In this document: piece by piece, positions 52,884 through 60,989 of the stretch | How positions within the stretch are numbered: the first letter of the stretch is position 1 | Layout: each line of letters starts with the position of its first letter | Assembly (NCBI RefSeq): GCF_900290275.1 | Contig: NZ_LT985323.1 | Location: forward strand, 818,091 to 882,090 | DNA length: 64,000 nt | DNA from: Prevotella merdae | Lineage (GTDB): Bacteria; Bacteroidota; Bacteroidia; Bacteroidales; Bacteroidaceae | Direction of reading: 5' to 3' | Notes under the pieces: model-generated | What the model was told of the DNA's origin: nothing | Seen by the model: the letters and a program-made list of their open reading frames with translations, nothing else | Database searches by the model: none | Made by a program: the position numbers and the translations under genes

Positions 52884-54908
52884 CTATTGCTTCTTCAGCA
52901 TAAACTGCGCAGTCTGTATCATTGCGAAAACATATTGCTTCAAAGGCTCAAATTCGGCTGTAAATTTAGCTTGCTGCAATTGGTTGCCCTTGATGTTGTA
53001 GCAGAATGCGCGGTTGGTTTTAGGCTCGTATATATAGCAACGATTAGCTGTTCGTGCCACAATTTGATTGTCGGCAGAGTAGAACACAAGCGGGCGCTCG
53101 TCCTTGGTCTGGTCTATTCCGAAGCCGTCGTACTGATAGCTTATGCCGAGTATAGACATAAGTGTAGGCATGATGTCTACCTGATTGGCAAGCTTGTCTA
53201 CACGCTTGTTCTGCACACCAGGACCAAATATAATGAGAGGTATATGATTATACGACTCGGGCAATTCGCCGGATACCTTACCCACCAGTTTGCCATGGTC
53301 GGCAAGTATCACAAATACCGTGTTGTTGTACCATGACTGCTTGCGTGCCTTGTTAAGGAAGTTGCCTATAGCCCAGTCGGCATATTCCACAATCTGTGTT
53401 TCGGGCTCCTTGGTCTTAGGCTTGAACCATTCTGGAATGATATAAGGCGGATGGTTGCTTATGGTGAGCAATGTGGCAAAGAAAGGCTTGTTTGTGGCAG
53501 CCTGGCTGTTTATCTTGTTAAGGGCGTAATCGAAGAGGAAATGGTCGGACACGCCAAACGAGTTGACAACCTCCTCCTTTGGATAATCCTCTTGCGCATA
53601 TATGTCGTCGTAGCCATTTGTGGCAAAGAAAGCCTTCATATTGTCGTATTGTGCCTCGTGTGTCATGAAGAACATGTTGTGATAGCCATTCTGCTTTAGT
53701 ACGGTAGGTATTCCGTCGCGTCGTGGCGTAACTGTGCCCTTCATCAGATTGCGGAACATCATGGCCGGAAACGAATAGAGCGATGCCGTCATACCATGAT
53801 TGGTATGTATTCCGGCAGAATAGCAATGAGTAAAAGCCATTGAGTGGTTGTACAGCGAGTCGAGTGTTGGGGTAAGTCGTTGTTGCTGTCCAAAGGTTTG
53901 CAGCAAATTGGCCGACATCGACTCCATAAGTATCACCACAACATTCTTCTTATGTGCTGTTGCTGTGTTGTTGGCAACGGTATTTGTAGAGTTGTCTATG
54001 TATCTGCGCAATACATGCATCGAGTCGCACTTGCCGGTAATGCCCAGGCTTTCTCGTGCCAAGCTTACGGCAGTAGGGTAGGGCATAAGGTGCAGGTCGC
54101 GGTTCTCCTTGCGCATGTCATCAAGGGCAGATGTAAGTAGATTAAAGGCTGGGTTGATGCCGAGCTGATTAAGGAAGGCGTCGTCGCAATAATAGGCTTG
54201 CGAAATTTTTATAGGATTGTAGCCAGTACGTCCGCGTATTCCGAACACGCACAGGGCTATTGTAATGGCCGACAGGAAGAAGTACATGGCATGAGTGGTT
54301 GCCACTCTTAGCCAAGATTGCTGTGCATGCTTGGCTTGGTTGAATGTGTTGATAAAGGCATTCAAACCGCTATTGTTCTCGCCAGACAGAGCTATATGGC
54401 GGTCGAACCAGCGGCGCAATCGCACCATAATATATATGTAAAGTGCCATGCAAATGAAAAACATGGCAATGTACAGGAAGTAGGATTTCTCTCCAGTAAC
54501 CATGCCTGCTGTTGTTCCGGCATATCCAAACCACTCGAATATAGACGAGTTGATGTTCTTGAAGAAATAGGCAAAGTAGGGAATATTGGCTGCCGATGCC
54601 ATAAAGGCAATAGAGCCAAGCACGCCGTACCACCACACGGTGGCTTTACGCATCCATCGGCATGTGATTAACACCGATGCCGGAAGCAACGTAAGGGTAA
54701 GTGGCACAACGCTAATATAACAGGCTATAACGTTGTCGAACCATATACCACGTATAAATGCCGGCACAACGCTTGCAGATGTGTCGGATACCATGCTGCC
54801 TAACGCCATATATTCTACAAGGCGAAACAGCGACAGGAATAAGAGTGTGAGTATGTGTAGGGACATAACCCACGCTGCTGAGAGTAAGAATCGTTTGTTG
54901 TTTTGCAT
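52884..54908 (-). CDS. LTA synthase family membrane sulfatase-fold enzyme
   Basis: A 674-residue inner-membrane protein. Five hydrophobic segments occupy about residues 8-220. The outward catalytic domain of alkaline phosphatase/sulfatase fold has VVILMESMSANLLQTFG (metal-binding Glu, about 317), the nucleophile Thr in SAGIHTNHGMTASLYSFP (about 360), and the metal-binding Asp-His in VFVILADHGKLVG (about 540). LTA synthases transfer phosphoglycerol; Gram-negative relatives add phosphoglycerol or phosphoethanolamine to envelope glycans or lipids, which fits the nearby glycosyltransferases. The Thr nucleophile means it needs no formylglycine maturation. The start at 54908 is five bases from the promoter's -7 box. 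Confidence 0.9.
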   Translation of the reverse strand: MQNNKRFLLSAAWVMSLHILTLLFLSLFRLVEYMALGSMVSDTSASVVPAFIRGIWFDNVIACYISVVPLTLTLLPASVLITCRWMRKATVWWYGVLGSIAFMASAANIPYFAYFFKNINSSIFEWFGYAGTTAGMVTGEKSYFLYIAMFFICMALYIYIMVRLRRWFDRHIALSGENNSGLNAFINTFNQAKHAQQSWLRVATTHAMYFFLSAITIALCVFGIRGRTGYNPIKISQAYYCDDAFLNQLGINPAFNLLTSALDDMRKENRDLHLMPYPTAVSLARESLGITGKCDSMHVLRRYIDNSTNTVANNTATAHKKNVVVILMESMSANLLQTFGQQQRLTPTLDSLYNHSMAFTHCYSAGIHTNHGMTASLYSFPAMMFRNLMKGTVTPRRDGIPTVLKQNGYHNMFFMTHEAQYDNMKAFFATNGYDDIYAQEDYPKEEVVNSFGVSDHFLFDYALNKINSQAATNKPFFATLLTISNHPPYIIPEWFKPKTKEPETQIVEYADWAIGNFLNKARKQSWYNNTVFVILADHGKLVGKVSGELPESYNHIPLIIFGPGVQNKRVDKLANQVDIMPTLMSILGISYQYDGFGIDQTKDERPLVFYSADNQIVARTANRCYIYEPKTNRAFCYNIKGNQLQQAKFTAEFEPLKQYVFAMIQTAQFMLKKQ

Positions 54909-54912
54909 GGTG

Positions 54913-54920
54913 CAAAGGTA
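54913..54920 (-). promoter_or_regulatory. -7 box TACCTTTG of the LTA-synthase-like gene
   Basis: On the minus strand TACCTTTG ends four bases before the ATG at 54908. If used, the mRNA would be nearly leaderless. No good -33 box is seen. Confidence 0.45.
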
Positions 54921-54993
54921 CATAAGAAAATTCAGACATAGGAAGAAATTATTTAAATACTAAACAAATAAACCGAGTTATCGGGATTATCAT

Positions 54994-55001
54994 TATCTTT
55001 G
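54994..55001 (+). promoter_or_regulatory. -7 box TATCTTTG of murQ
   Basis: TATCTTTG lies 31 bp before the ATG at 55033. A GTGGAGG Shine-Dalgarno-like stretch sits 8 bp before the start, unusual for this phylum. Confidence 0.5.
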
Positions 55002-55032
55002 CATATATTGATAATAAAGTGGAGGTAATAGA

Positions 55033-55842
55033 ATGGAGACACGCATAACGGAGCAATCGTCGCACTACGACCATTTGGAGCAGATGACTGTAGAGCAGAT
55101 AACCGAAGGAATAAACAATGAGAGCATGTTGGTTGCTGTAGCTGTGGGCAAGGCTCTGCCGTGCCTTAACAGGCTTATATCGGCTATAGAGAACAGGCTG
55201 CGCGATGGTGGCAGACTGTTTTATGTGGGATGTGGCACAGGCGGTCGACTTGCTACGCTTGATACTATTGAGGTGCAAAACACTTATGGTACGGATGGAA
55301 CACAGATTCAGGCTATATTTCCGGGTGGCACATGTTGTCTTACACAGACAAGAGAGTCGCGTGAGGACGACTTGCATAATGGTTGGCAGCAACTAATGGA
55401 ACGTGGCATAAACGGTAAGGATATTGTAGTAGGCTTCTCGGCAAGTGGCACAACTCCCTTTGTTCTTGCCACATTAAGGCATTGCCGTGAGCAAGGTATA
55501 TTGACAGGCTGCATAGTTAACAATCCCAATTCGCCTATAGCAAGTGTTGCCGACTATTCTGTTGAGGTAGTAACAGGTCCAGAGTTTGTAACAGGTTCTA
55601 CGCGCATGAAGGCAGGCACATCTCAGAAGATGTGTCTCGACATGATAAGCACAACGATAATGATAAGGCTTGGTAGGGTAGAGGGCAACAAGATGGTGAA
55701 TGCCAAACTGATAAATGCCAAGCTCATTGATCGTGCCGTACGCATCTTTATGGAGCGCAATCCACAGATAAAGAACGCAGACGAGGCAAGAAGACTGATA
55801 ATGGAGGCGGGAAGCGTGAAGAAGGCAGAAGCAAGGCTGTGA
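55033..55842 (+). CDS. murQ: N-acetylmuramic acid 6-phosphate etherase
   Basis: A 269-residue SIS-domain enzyme. GRLFYVGCGTGGRLATLDTIE (about 60-80) is the sugar-phosphate loop with the catalytic Glu, VVGFSASGTTPFVLATL (about 136-152) the second phosphate loop, and GPEFVTGSTRMKAGTSQKM (about 177-195) the family signature. It splits the lactyl ether of MurNAc 6-phosphate in cell-wall recycling. The last 18 codons (55785-55839) are duplicated at 57411-57465 beyond the AAA ATPase gene. In the distal copy the frame would continue ARL-His-Gln-stop, so the present stop codon, supplied by inserted DNA, shortens the protein by two residues. Confidence 0.95.
   Translation: METRITEQSSHYDHLEQMTVEQITEGINNESMLVAVAVGKALPCLNRLISAIENRLRDGGRLFYVGCGTGGRLATLDTIEVQNTYGTDGTQIQAIFPGGTCCLTQTRESREDDLHNGWQQLMERGINGKDIVVGFSASGTTPFVLATLRHCREQGILTGCIVNNPNSPIASVADYSVEVVTGPEFVTGSTRMKAGTSQKMCLDMISTTIMIRLGRVEGNKMVNAKLINAKLIDRAVRIFMERNPQIKNADEARRLIMEAGSVKKAEARL
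55785..55839 (+). repeat. 55-bp direct repeat, left copy (inside murQ 3' end)
   Basis: Bases 55785-55839 (starting GGCAAGAAGACTG) are identical to 57411-57465. The left copy is murQ coding sequence. Confidence 0.95.
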
Positions 55843-55850
55843 GCAGAGTT

Positions 55851-55935
55851 TGAACGTTCATAAAAATGTATAAATGTAGCAGTTGAACGTTCATAAAAAT
55901 GTAGAAATACATAGTTTGAACGTTCATAAAAATGT
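55851..55935. repeat. 33-bp iterons (TGAACGTTCATAAAAATGT), three copies
   Basis: The 19-bp core begins at 55851, 55884 and 55917, exactly 33 bp apart; the first two spacers are related. The core includes the palindrome GAACGTTC. The array starts 8 bp after the murQ stop and ends just before the promoter of the AAA ATPase gene. Confidence 0.88.
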
Positions 55936-55941
55936 GTTTCG

Positions 55942-55973
55942 CTTGTGTATATAGCTGATTATTAGTAACTTTG
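55942..55973 (+). promoter_or_regulatory. Promoter of the AAA ATPase gene
   Basis: CTTG (55942-55945) and TAACTTTG (55966-55973) are 20 nt apart. This makes the in-frame TTG at 55971 an unlikely start and supports 55998. Confidence 0.65.
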
Positions 55974-55997
55974 CATACAATCAAAAAAATATACATT

Positions 55998-57335
55998 ATG
56001 AAACGTCATATTTTAAGTAATCTTAAGGAATGGAAGGATTCGCCAAATCGGAAACCATTAATATTATTAGGTGCCCGTCAGGTGGGTAAGACTTATATCC
56101 TAAAGCAATTCGGTAGAGAGGAATTTGATAATATGGTATATGTAAATTGCCATAATAACCCCTTTGTTGAGTCGCTCTTTGTGGATTTTGATATTGACCG
56201 TATATTGTATCAAATAGAACTTCAGTATGAGCAACGTATAACGGTTGGCAAAACTTTACTCTTCTTCGATGAGATACAGGAAGTAAAGAATGGCATCCCG
56301 TCGCTGAAATATTTTTGTGAGAATAAGCGAGACTTGCATGTTGTTGTAGCTGGCTCGCTCTTGGGTATATCTTTGCGTGAAGAGGAAAGTTTTCCTGTTG
56401 GCAAGGTGGATAACCTCCGAATGTATCCAATGACATTTGACGAGTTCCTTATTGCTAATGGTCGTGATATGCTTGCCGATTGTCTTAAAGCTCTTGATAA
56501 GGAAATGCTTGCTCCTCATCATGAAACTCTTGTAGAATATTTAAGACAATACTATTTTGTTGGAGGTATGCCAGAGGCTGTCTTAACATGGATAGAAACA
56601 CATGACCCCAGTGCCACAAGAAAGGTGCAACAGTCAATATTGAGTACATATAATCGTGATTTTGGTAAGCATACAAAGACGGAAGCAGAACGAATACGTA
56701 TGGTTTGGAATAGTATTCCTGCACAATTAGCAAAAGAGAATAAGAAGTTTGTATTTGGAGTGGTAAAGAAAGGTGCCAGAGCTGTAGAGTACGAGAAGGC
56801 TATTCAGTGGCTTGTGGATGCTGGTCTTATATACAAGATTTGTCGCATATCAAAGCCCGAAGAGCCTCTACAATTCTATGTTGATTCAATGTGTTACAAG
56901 GTATTTATGATGGACGTTGGATTGTTGGCATGTATGTGTGGAGCACGTTCTAAAGTTATGCTTCTTGGTATGGATGTTTTTTCTGAGTTTAAGGGTGCGT
57001 TTACAGAGAATTATGTGATGTCGCAAATTAAAGCATTGGAGATATGTGACGGAATGGATAATAATATATTCTACTACAGCAAAGACAGTTCGCCATTAGA
57101 GGTAGATTTCATAATACAAGGCAGAGACAGGGTTATCCCCGTAGAGGTTAAGGCTGAGCACAATGTGAGGTCCAAGTCGCTCTCTACATTTATAAATCAA
57201 GAATTCAGTGGTTATGCTCTTAAAGGTTTGCGTTGTTCAATGATGCCTTTTGTTACGCAAGATTGGATGGAGAATATTCCTTTATATGCTGCTGAAGCAT
57301 ACTTTAACGAGGAGGGATTAGGATCAAGCGAATAA
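55998..57335 (+). CDS. AAA ATPase with DUF4143 region and PD-(D/E)XK-like motif
   Basis: A 445-residue soluble protein. Walker A is LILLGARQVGKT (Gly25-Thr32) and Walker B LLFFDEIQE (Asp91, Glu92), followed by the sensor strand VVVAGSLLG. A winged-helix-like middle (about 200-300) leads to DUF4143. The C-terminal LEVDFII...VIPVEVKAE (Asp370, Glu383, Lys385) has the spacing of a PD-(D/E)XK nuclease core. Such ATPases occur in many copies in Bacteroidales and archaea with unknown function; mobility or defence has been suggested by context. Here the gene, its promoter and the 33-bp iterons lie between two copies of the murQ 3' end, so the module looks inserted. Confidence 0.9.
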   Translation: MKRHILSNLKEWKDSPNRKPLILLGARQVGKTYILKQFGREEFDNMVYVNCHNNPFVESLFVDFDIDRILYQIELQYEQRITVGKTLLFFDEIQEVKNGIPSLKYFCENKRDLHVVVAGSLLGISLREEESFPVGKVDNLRMYPMTFDEFLIANGRDMLADCLKALDKEMLAPHHETLVEYLRQYYFVGGMPEAVLTWIETHDPSATRKVQQSILSTYNRDFGKHTKTEAERIRMVWNSIPAQLAKENKKFVFGVVKKGARAVEYEKAIQWLVDAGLIYKICRISKPEEPLQFYVDSMCYKVFMMDVGLLACMCGARSKVMLLGMDVFSEFKGAFTENYVMSQIKALEICDGMDNNIFYYSKDSSPLEVDFIIQGRDRVIPVEVKAEHNVRSKSLSTFINQEFSGYALKGLRCSMMPFVTQDWMENIPLYAAEAYFNEEGLGSSE

Positions 57336-57350
57336 ATAAACAAATTGAAA

Positions 57351-57369
57351 AAGTCCGACATTGTCGGAC
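57351..57369. other. GTCCGACA palindrome after the AAA ATPase gene
   Basis: GTCCGACA and TGTCGGAC flank a single T, an 8-bp near-perfect dyad 15 bp past the stop. No T run follows. It could be a weak terminator or a protein-binding site. Confidence 0.5.
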
Positions 57370-57410
57370 ATATTCAAAGCTTCTGATGTTCTTCTCTCTG
57401 CGCACGCAAT

Positions 57411-57465
57411 GGCAAGAAGACTGATAATGGAGGCGGGAAGCGTGAAGAAGGCAGAAGCAAGGCTG
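57411..57465 (+). repeat. 55-bp direct repeat, right copy (murQ 3' remnant)
   Basis: Identical to 55785-55839. Continuing in the murQ frame gives His, Gln and a TGA stop at 57472, presumably the original end of murQ. Confidence 0.95.
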
Positions 57466-57493
57466 CACCAATGATGCACCTTTTTATATATAA

Positions 57494-57728
57494 TGAGGGT
57501 GTGTCAAAATAGGAGTTAGAGGAAGTTAAGAAGAAGTTAATCCATCTACGATGGATGGGAGTTCTTGCTAAAGCAAGCGGCAAAGCCGAGCGAACAGACA
57601 AATGCTTTATTTTCAGCAATTTATACATATGTCCGCTCGCTCGGCTTTGCCGCTTGCCTTAGCAAGAACTTCCGTTAACTTCGGGCGAAGCCCAAACTTC
57701 CGTTAACTCCTATTTTGACACACCCTCA
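57494..57728. mobile_element. 235-bp MITE-like palindromic element
   Basis: Perfect 25-bp terminal inverted repeats start TGAGGGTGTGTCAAAATAGG (57494-57518 with 57704-57728). A second pair of 32-bp arms with one mismatch lies inside (57561-57592 with 57638-57669; core AAGCGGCAAAGCCGAGCG). It encodes no protein. No clear target-site duplication is visible next to the ends. Because it lies between convergent genes and is followed by TTTTTT, it may also act as a terminator. Confidence 0.75.
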
Positions 57729-57759
57729 TTTTTTAAAACTAAGTATGAATGTTGTTACA

Positions 57760-58581
57760 TTACATAAACAAGTCTTTTAGGACAAAGCGTATGGAGTTGC
57801 GCAGAATTTTCAAATCGCGTTTTAGGCCGTTCTTTCTCATAGCACGTTCTAATTTATATGCCACCTTTGCTGTCAGTAGCTCTTGCTTCTGCTCTTTTGT
57901 TTCTTTCTCCTTAGGCAAACCGTTAGGGAATAGACGCTTCAACACGAGGTTGAACTCTGTTCTTACCTGCTTGGGCTGATTAAAGCTGATACCGTCGAGA
58001 TAGAAAACGGCAACCACTATATCCATCGACTTGTATGAATGATGTCTTACATATCGGTTTTCAACAAAATGCGCCCAGTCAGCAACTATCTTAAGGCTTT
58101 CGTCGTATGGATGCTCCTTAAGCAACTTGGTCTTGATAAATGTAGATTGATGTTGCAAAGCGTTATCAGAGAGGAAGCGCAATGTGGGACTCTTGGGCGG
58201 CATGCGTAGTGAAGCATATTGCTCATCCATAACAATAGTGCGTCCTACACAATAGTCGGTACCATCGAGCTCTGGCGCAGCCTTCTCTAATACCATAGCA
58301 GATAAGAAATGGTCGCCTGAGTTCATGAATATGCAGTATTCGCCAGTAGCCATGGCAATACCCTTGTTCATGGCATTATATATACCTTTATCAGGCTCGC
58401 TTACCCAACGGGTAATTTGGGCAGATTTGCTCTCTAAGTATTCCTTGCTACCATCGTTAGAGCCGCCGTCTACCACAATGTATTCATAGTCATTGTACGT
58501 TTGCGACAAAACCGAAGGTACTGTGCGTTTTAGTCCCTCTAAGTTGTTGTAACTTATTGTTATAATTGATATCTTTGCCAT
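57760..58581 (-). CDS. GT2-family glycosyltransferase (WcaE-like)
   Basis: A 273-residue GT-A enzyme. ISIITISYNNLEGLKRTVPSVL (about 4-25), YIVVDGGSNDGSKEYL (about 34-49) and YCIFMNSGDHFLSA (about 82-95, where the DXD is replaced by N-SGD) match the group that includes colanic acid transferase WcaE. SEPDKGIYNAMNKGI (about 61-75) is the group's signature. The C-terminus is Lys/Glu-rich. It probably acts on a surface polysaccharide. Single gene with a -7 box at 58614-58621. The gap 57336-57759 upstream of its stop holds the repeat and the MITE-like element. Confidence 0.9.
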   Translation of the reverse strand: MAKISIITISYNNLEGLKRTVPSVLSQTYNDYEYIVVDGGSNDGSKEYLESKSAQITRWVSEPDKGIYNAMNKGIAMATGEYCIFMNSGDHFLSAMVLEKAAPELDGTDYCVGRTIVMDEQYASLRMPPKSPTLRFLSDNALQHQSTFIKTKLLKEHPYDESLKIVADWAHFVENRYVRHHSYKSMDIVVAVFYLDGISFNQPKQVRTEFNLVLKRLFPNGLPKEKETKEQKQELLTAKVAYKLERAMRKNGLKRDLKILRNSIRFVLKDLFM

Positions 58582-58613
58582 ATTCTTTTTTGAGTGAATG
58601 AATTACTATTTTG

Positions 58614-58621
58614 CAAAGTTA
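58614..58621 (-). promoter_or_regulatory. -7 box TAACTTTG of the WcaE-like gene
   Basis: On the minus strand TAACTTTG precedes the start at 58581 by 32 bp. An ATTG is present only at 23-nt spacing. Confidence 0.5.
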
Positions 58622-58698
58622 AGAAATATCTTTATGATAAAAATCAATTTATTATAAAAAATATAATAGTGTTAGCTTGCCCATTCAAAATCTTGTTT

Positions 58699-58706
58699 AT
58701 ATCTTT
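58699..58706 (+). promoter_or_regulatory. -7 box TATCTTTG of the porin-like gene
   Basis: TATCTTTG is preceded by TTGC at 18-nt spacing and lies 46 bp before the start at 58753. Confidence 0.5.
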
Positions 58707-58752
58707 GTCACCACTAACAAAACTATAAAATACTAAAACTACTTATAAATTT

Positions 58753-59781
58753 ATGAAACTATGTTTAGCTTTACTCCCCGCCTTGTTTTGTGTGTCTTTG
58801 TCAGCCTTTGCTGATGACGATAAACCTACAATAAATGTTGATTTGCAGACTCGTGTTAGTTATCTCAACGACCGTGTGGATAATGAGATACGACATGATG
58901 CTTCGGGTTTTAAGGGCGATTATCTTTTGCTGATGGTAAGCGGACAGATAAACGACCGTATATCCTACTCGTGGAGACAGCGACTTAACAAGAAGATAGA
59001 CAAGAATGACAAGTTTAACGCTACCGACTGGGTGTACGTTAACTATAAGGCAGACGCTAATTGGAGCTTTGCTGCGGGTAAGCAAGTGGCTATGGTAGGC
59101 GGATATGAGTACGACCGTTCGCCAATAGACATATATCTTGCTTCTGAGTTCTGGAACAATGTGGCGCCTTTCCAGTTTGGTGCAAGTGCCTCTTATACCA
59201 CAAATAACGGTAAAAGCAGTTTTACGGCACAAGTAACGCAAAGCTTGTTCCATATGCCATCCCGCAACGATATGCTTGCCTATCATTTGCATTGGGCAGG
59301 CAATTATGGCTGGTTCAATTCGCTCTACTCGCTCAATATGATAGAGTATTCCCCCAAACACTTCATCTCGTACATAGTTCTTGGCAATAAGTTTAATGTA
59401 GGCAACGCATCCCTGGAACTTGACCTGATGAACCGTGCAGCCAGTCATCAGACATTCTTCCTAAAAGACTGCTCGGTTATGGCACGTCTCGACTATCGTC
59501 CGATATCGCATCTTGGATTGTTCGGCAAGTTTACATACGATGTAAACCGCACGAATACAGATGCCGATATGTGTGTGCATTCGGGTACAGAACTTACAGC
59601 CTTTGGAGGAGGAGTGGAGTATTATCCCACTAAGGGCAATCCTGATGTGCGTCTTGGTCTTAGTGTGTCGCATGCTACGGGCACCAACAGCAATCCTTCG
59701 GGAACAATGTTAAGCAATCAAACAATAGTGCGCCTGGGTTTTATAGCCAAGCTGCATCTGTTGTCGTGGAAAAGCAAATAA
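58753..59781 (+). CDS. Outer-membrane porin-like protein (OprO/OprP-like)
   Basis: A 342-residue beta-barrel protein. Residues 1-20 are a signal peptide (LCLALLPALFCVSLSAFA). Alternating strands with aromatic girdles follow, including INVDLQTRVSYLNDR, RISYSWRQRLNKKI, WVYVNYKADANWSFAAGKQ (about 94-112, like the porin O/P 'YVNY...GKQ' region) and a final strand IVRLGFIAKLHLL. No clear terminal Phe; the chain ends SWKSK. It may pass phosphate or other anions, but the selectivity cannot be read. It lies 16 bp before the GATE-domain gene, implying a joint transcript and perhaps a joint uptake role. Confidence 0.82.
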   Translation: MKLCLALLPALFCVSLSAFADDDKPTINVDLQTRVSYLNDRVDNEIRHDASGFKGDYLLLMVSGQINDRISYSWRQRLNKKIDKNDKFNATDWVYVNYKADANWSFAAGKQVAMVGGYEYDRSPIDIYLASEFWNNVAPFQFGASASYTTNNGKSSFTAQVTQSLFHMPSRNDMLAYHLHWAGNYGWFNSLYSLNMIEYSPKHFISYIVLGNKFNVGNASLELDLMNRAASHQTFFLKDCSVMARLDYRPISHLGLFGKFTYDVNRTNTDADMCVHSGTELTAFGGGVEYYPTKGNPDVRLGLSVSHATGTNSNPSGTMLSNQTIVRLGFIAKLHLLSWKSK

Positions 59782-59797
59782 CTAAAACTATAGCCTT

Positions 59798-60955
59798 ATG
59801 GAAAAGAACAAATCCAATCGCAAGTCGCTTGTTCCGAGTGGCGTATGGTGTATCACATCGGTAGTAGTGCTCTTCGGTTATCTTGGCATGGTGATGGGAG
59901 TGCCCAACATGCTCAATACAATAATGAGGACTGCCCACGACCTATTGCTCAACACGGTGTTCTACTTGATGAGTATATGCGTGATAACGGGTGCTATAGG
60001 CAAGGTGTTTGTAGAGTTTGGCGTGGTAGCATTGCTTGAGCGCACACTAAGACCATTGATGCGCCCTATATTCAATCTGCCAGGCGTAACGTCGTTGGGA
60101 GCCGTAATGACATTCCTTTCAGACAACCCAGCCATTATCTCGCTCGCACACGACAAGCGTTTTGCAAGCTACTTCAAGAAATACCAATTCATATCGCTCA
60201 CCAACTTCGGTACAGCCTTCGGCATGGGCTTGCTCGTGATAGTGTTTATGGCAAGTCAAGGCTATTATGCCGCCCCACTTATCGGATTGATAGGTGCTTG
60301 TTGCGGATGCGTGTGCTCCACTCGACTGATGCAACGATTTGTATTGAAAGCCTATCCGCAGTATGCTACCGAGGATGCCGTGTCGGCAGAGGATATAGAA
60401 GAAGAAAAGGAAGAAGACGAGAAGAGCGAAAAGACAGTCTTCATACGCTTGCTCAACGCCATGCTCGATGGTGGACGAAGTGGTGTGGAAGTGGGCGTTG
60501 CCATTATCCCCGGTGTGCTTATCATCTCTACTTTTGTGATGATATTCACCTTCGGAGCCGGAGCCGACGGAACATATAATGGCTCAGCCTATCAAGGTGT
60601 GGAACTGCTGCCTTGGCTTGCTAACAAGGTAGACTTTGTGTTTGAATGGCTCTTTGGTTTCCACGACCCACATCTCGTAGCCTTCCCTATCACGGCTCTT
60701 GGTGCCGTTGGTGCAGCCTTAAGTCTTATACCGGGCTTTATCGCCCATGGTTGGATAGATGGCAACGCCATCGCTGTGTTTACAGCCATAGGTATGTGCT
60801 GGAGTGGATTCCTTAGCACCCATACTGCCATGCTCGACTCCATAGGCTATCGCGACCTCACACCCAAAGCCATCATGGCGCACTTCTGCGGAGGTCTGGT
60901 TGCTGCCATCAGCGCCCATTGGATGTTCGCTCTGTATACACTAATAGTGGCATAA
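59798..60955 (+). CDS. Nucleoside recognition (GATE) domain membrane protein
   Basis: A 385-residue polytopic inner-membrane protein with about eight hydrophobic segments. Two GATE-like halves are seen: SICVITGAIGKVFVEFGVVALLE (about 58-80) and the second from GGRSGVEVGVAIIPGVLIIS (about 227-246). An acidic cytosolic loop (residues about 188-210, EEKEEDEKSEK) separates them. It resembles the CD0519/CD1768-type membrane proteins and more distantly nucleoside transporters and spore-maturation proteins. Substrate unknown. It follows the porin-like gene by 16 bp; downstream lies a GGTTCATC hairpin half and the IS110 pair. Confidence 0.85.
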   Translation: MEKNKSNRKSLVPSGVWCITSVVVLFGYLGMVMGVPNMLNTIMRTAHDLLLNTVFYLMSICVITGAIGKVFVEFGVVALLERTLRPLMRPIFNLPGVTSLGAVMTFLSDNPAIISLAHDKRFASYFKKYQFISLTNFGTAFGMGLLVIVFMASQGYYAAPLIGLIGACCGCVCSTRLMQRFVLKAYPQYATEDAVSAEDIEEEKEEDEKSEKTVFIRLLNAMLDGGRSGVEVGVAIIPGVLIISTFVMIFTFGAGADGTYNGSAYQGVELLPWLANKVDFVFEWLFGFHDPHLVAFPITALGAVGAALSLIPGFIAHGWIDGNAIAVFTAIGMCWSGFLSTHTAMLDSIGYRDLTPKAIMAHFCGGLVAAISAHWMFALYTLIVA

Positions 60956-60964
60956 GATAAAAAT

Positions 60965-60989
60965 AAGGTTCATCCGATATTTGGAGTGA
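60965..60989. repeat. GGTTCATC-family hairpin, left half only
   Basis: AAGGTTCATCCGATATTTGG is closely similar to the left arm at 728-750. The expected right arm (ending GATGAACCTT) is absent from the window. A fragment ATCACACTCTAA (61094-61105) resembles the start of such an arm and ends where IS110-like sequence begins, so the element may have been interrupted. The rest of 60990-61095 has only a GTTCGTATAATGAAC dyad. Confidence 0.6.

Noticed and set aside
42353..54908. Functional link between the sulfatase-maturating enzyme and the sulfatase-fold enzyme
   Set aside because: The latter has the Thr nucleophile of the LTA-synthase group, which is not converted to formylglycine, and the genes are 9 kb apart.
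55748..55996. 82-residue minus-strand ORF with IFMNVQ repeats over the iterons
   Set aside because: Its repeats simply reflect the 33-bp DNA repeats and most of it is antisense to murQ; no promoter or homology signal.
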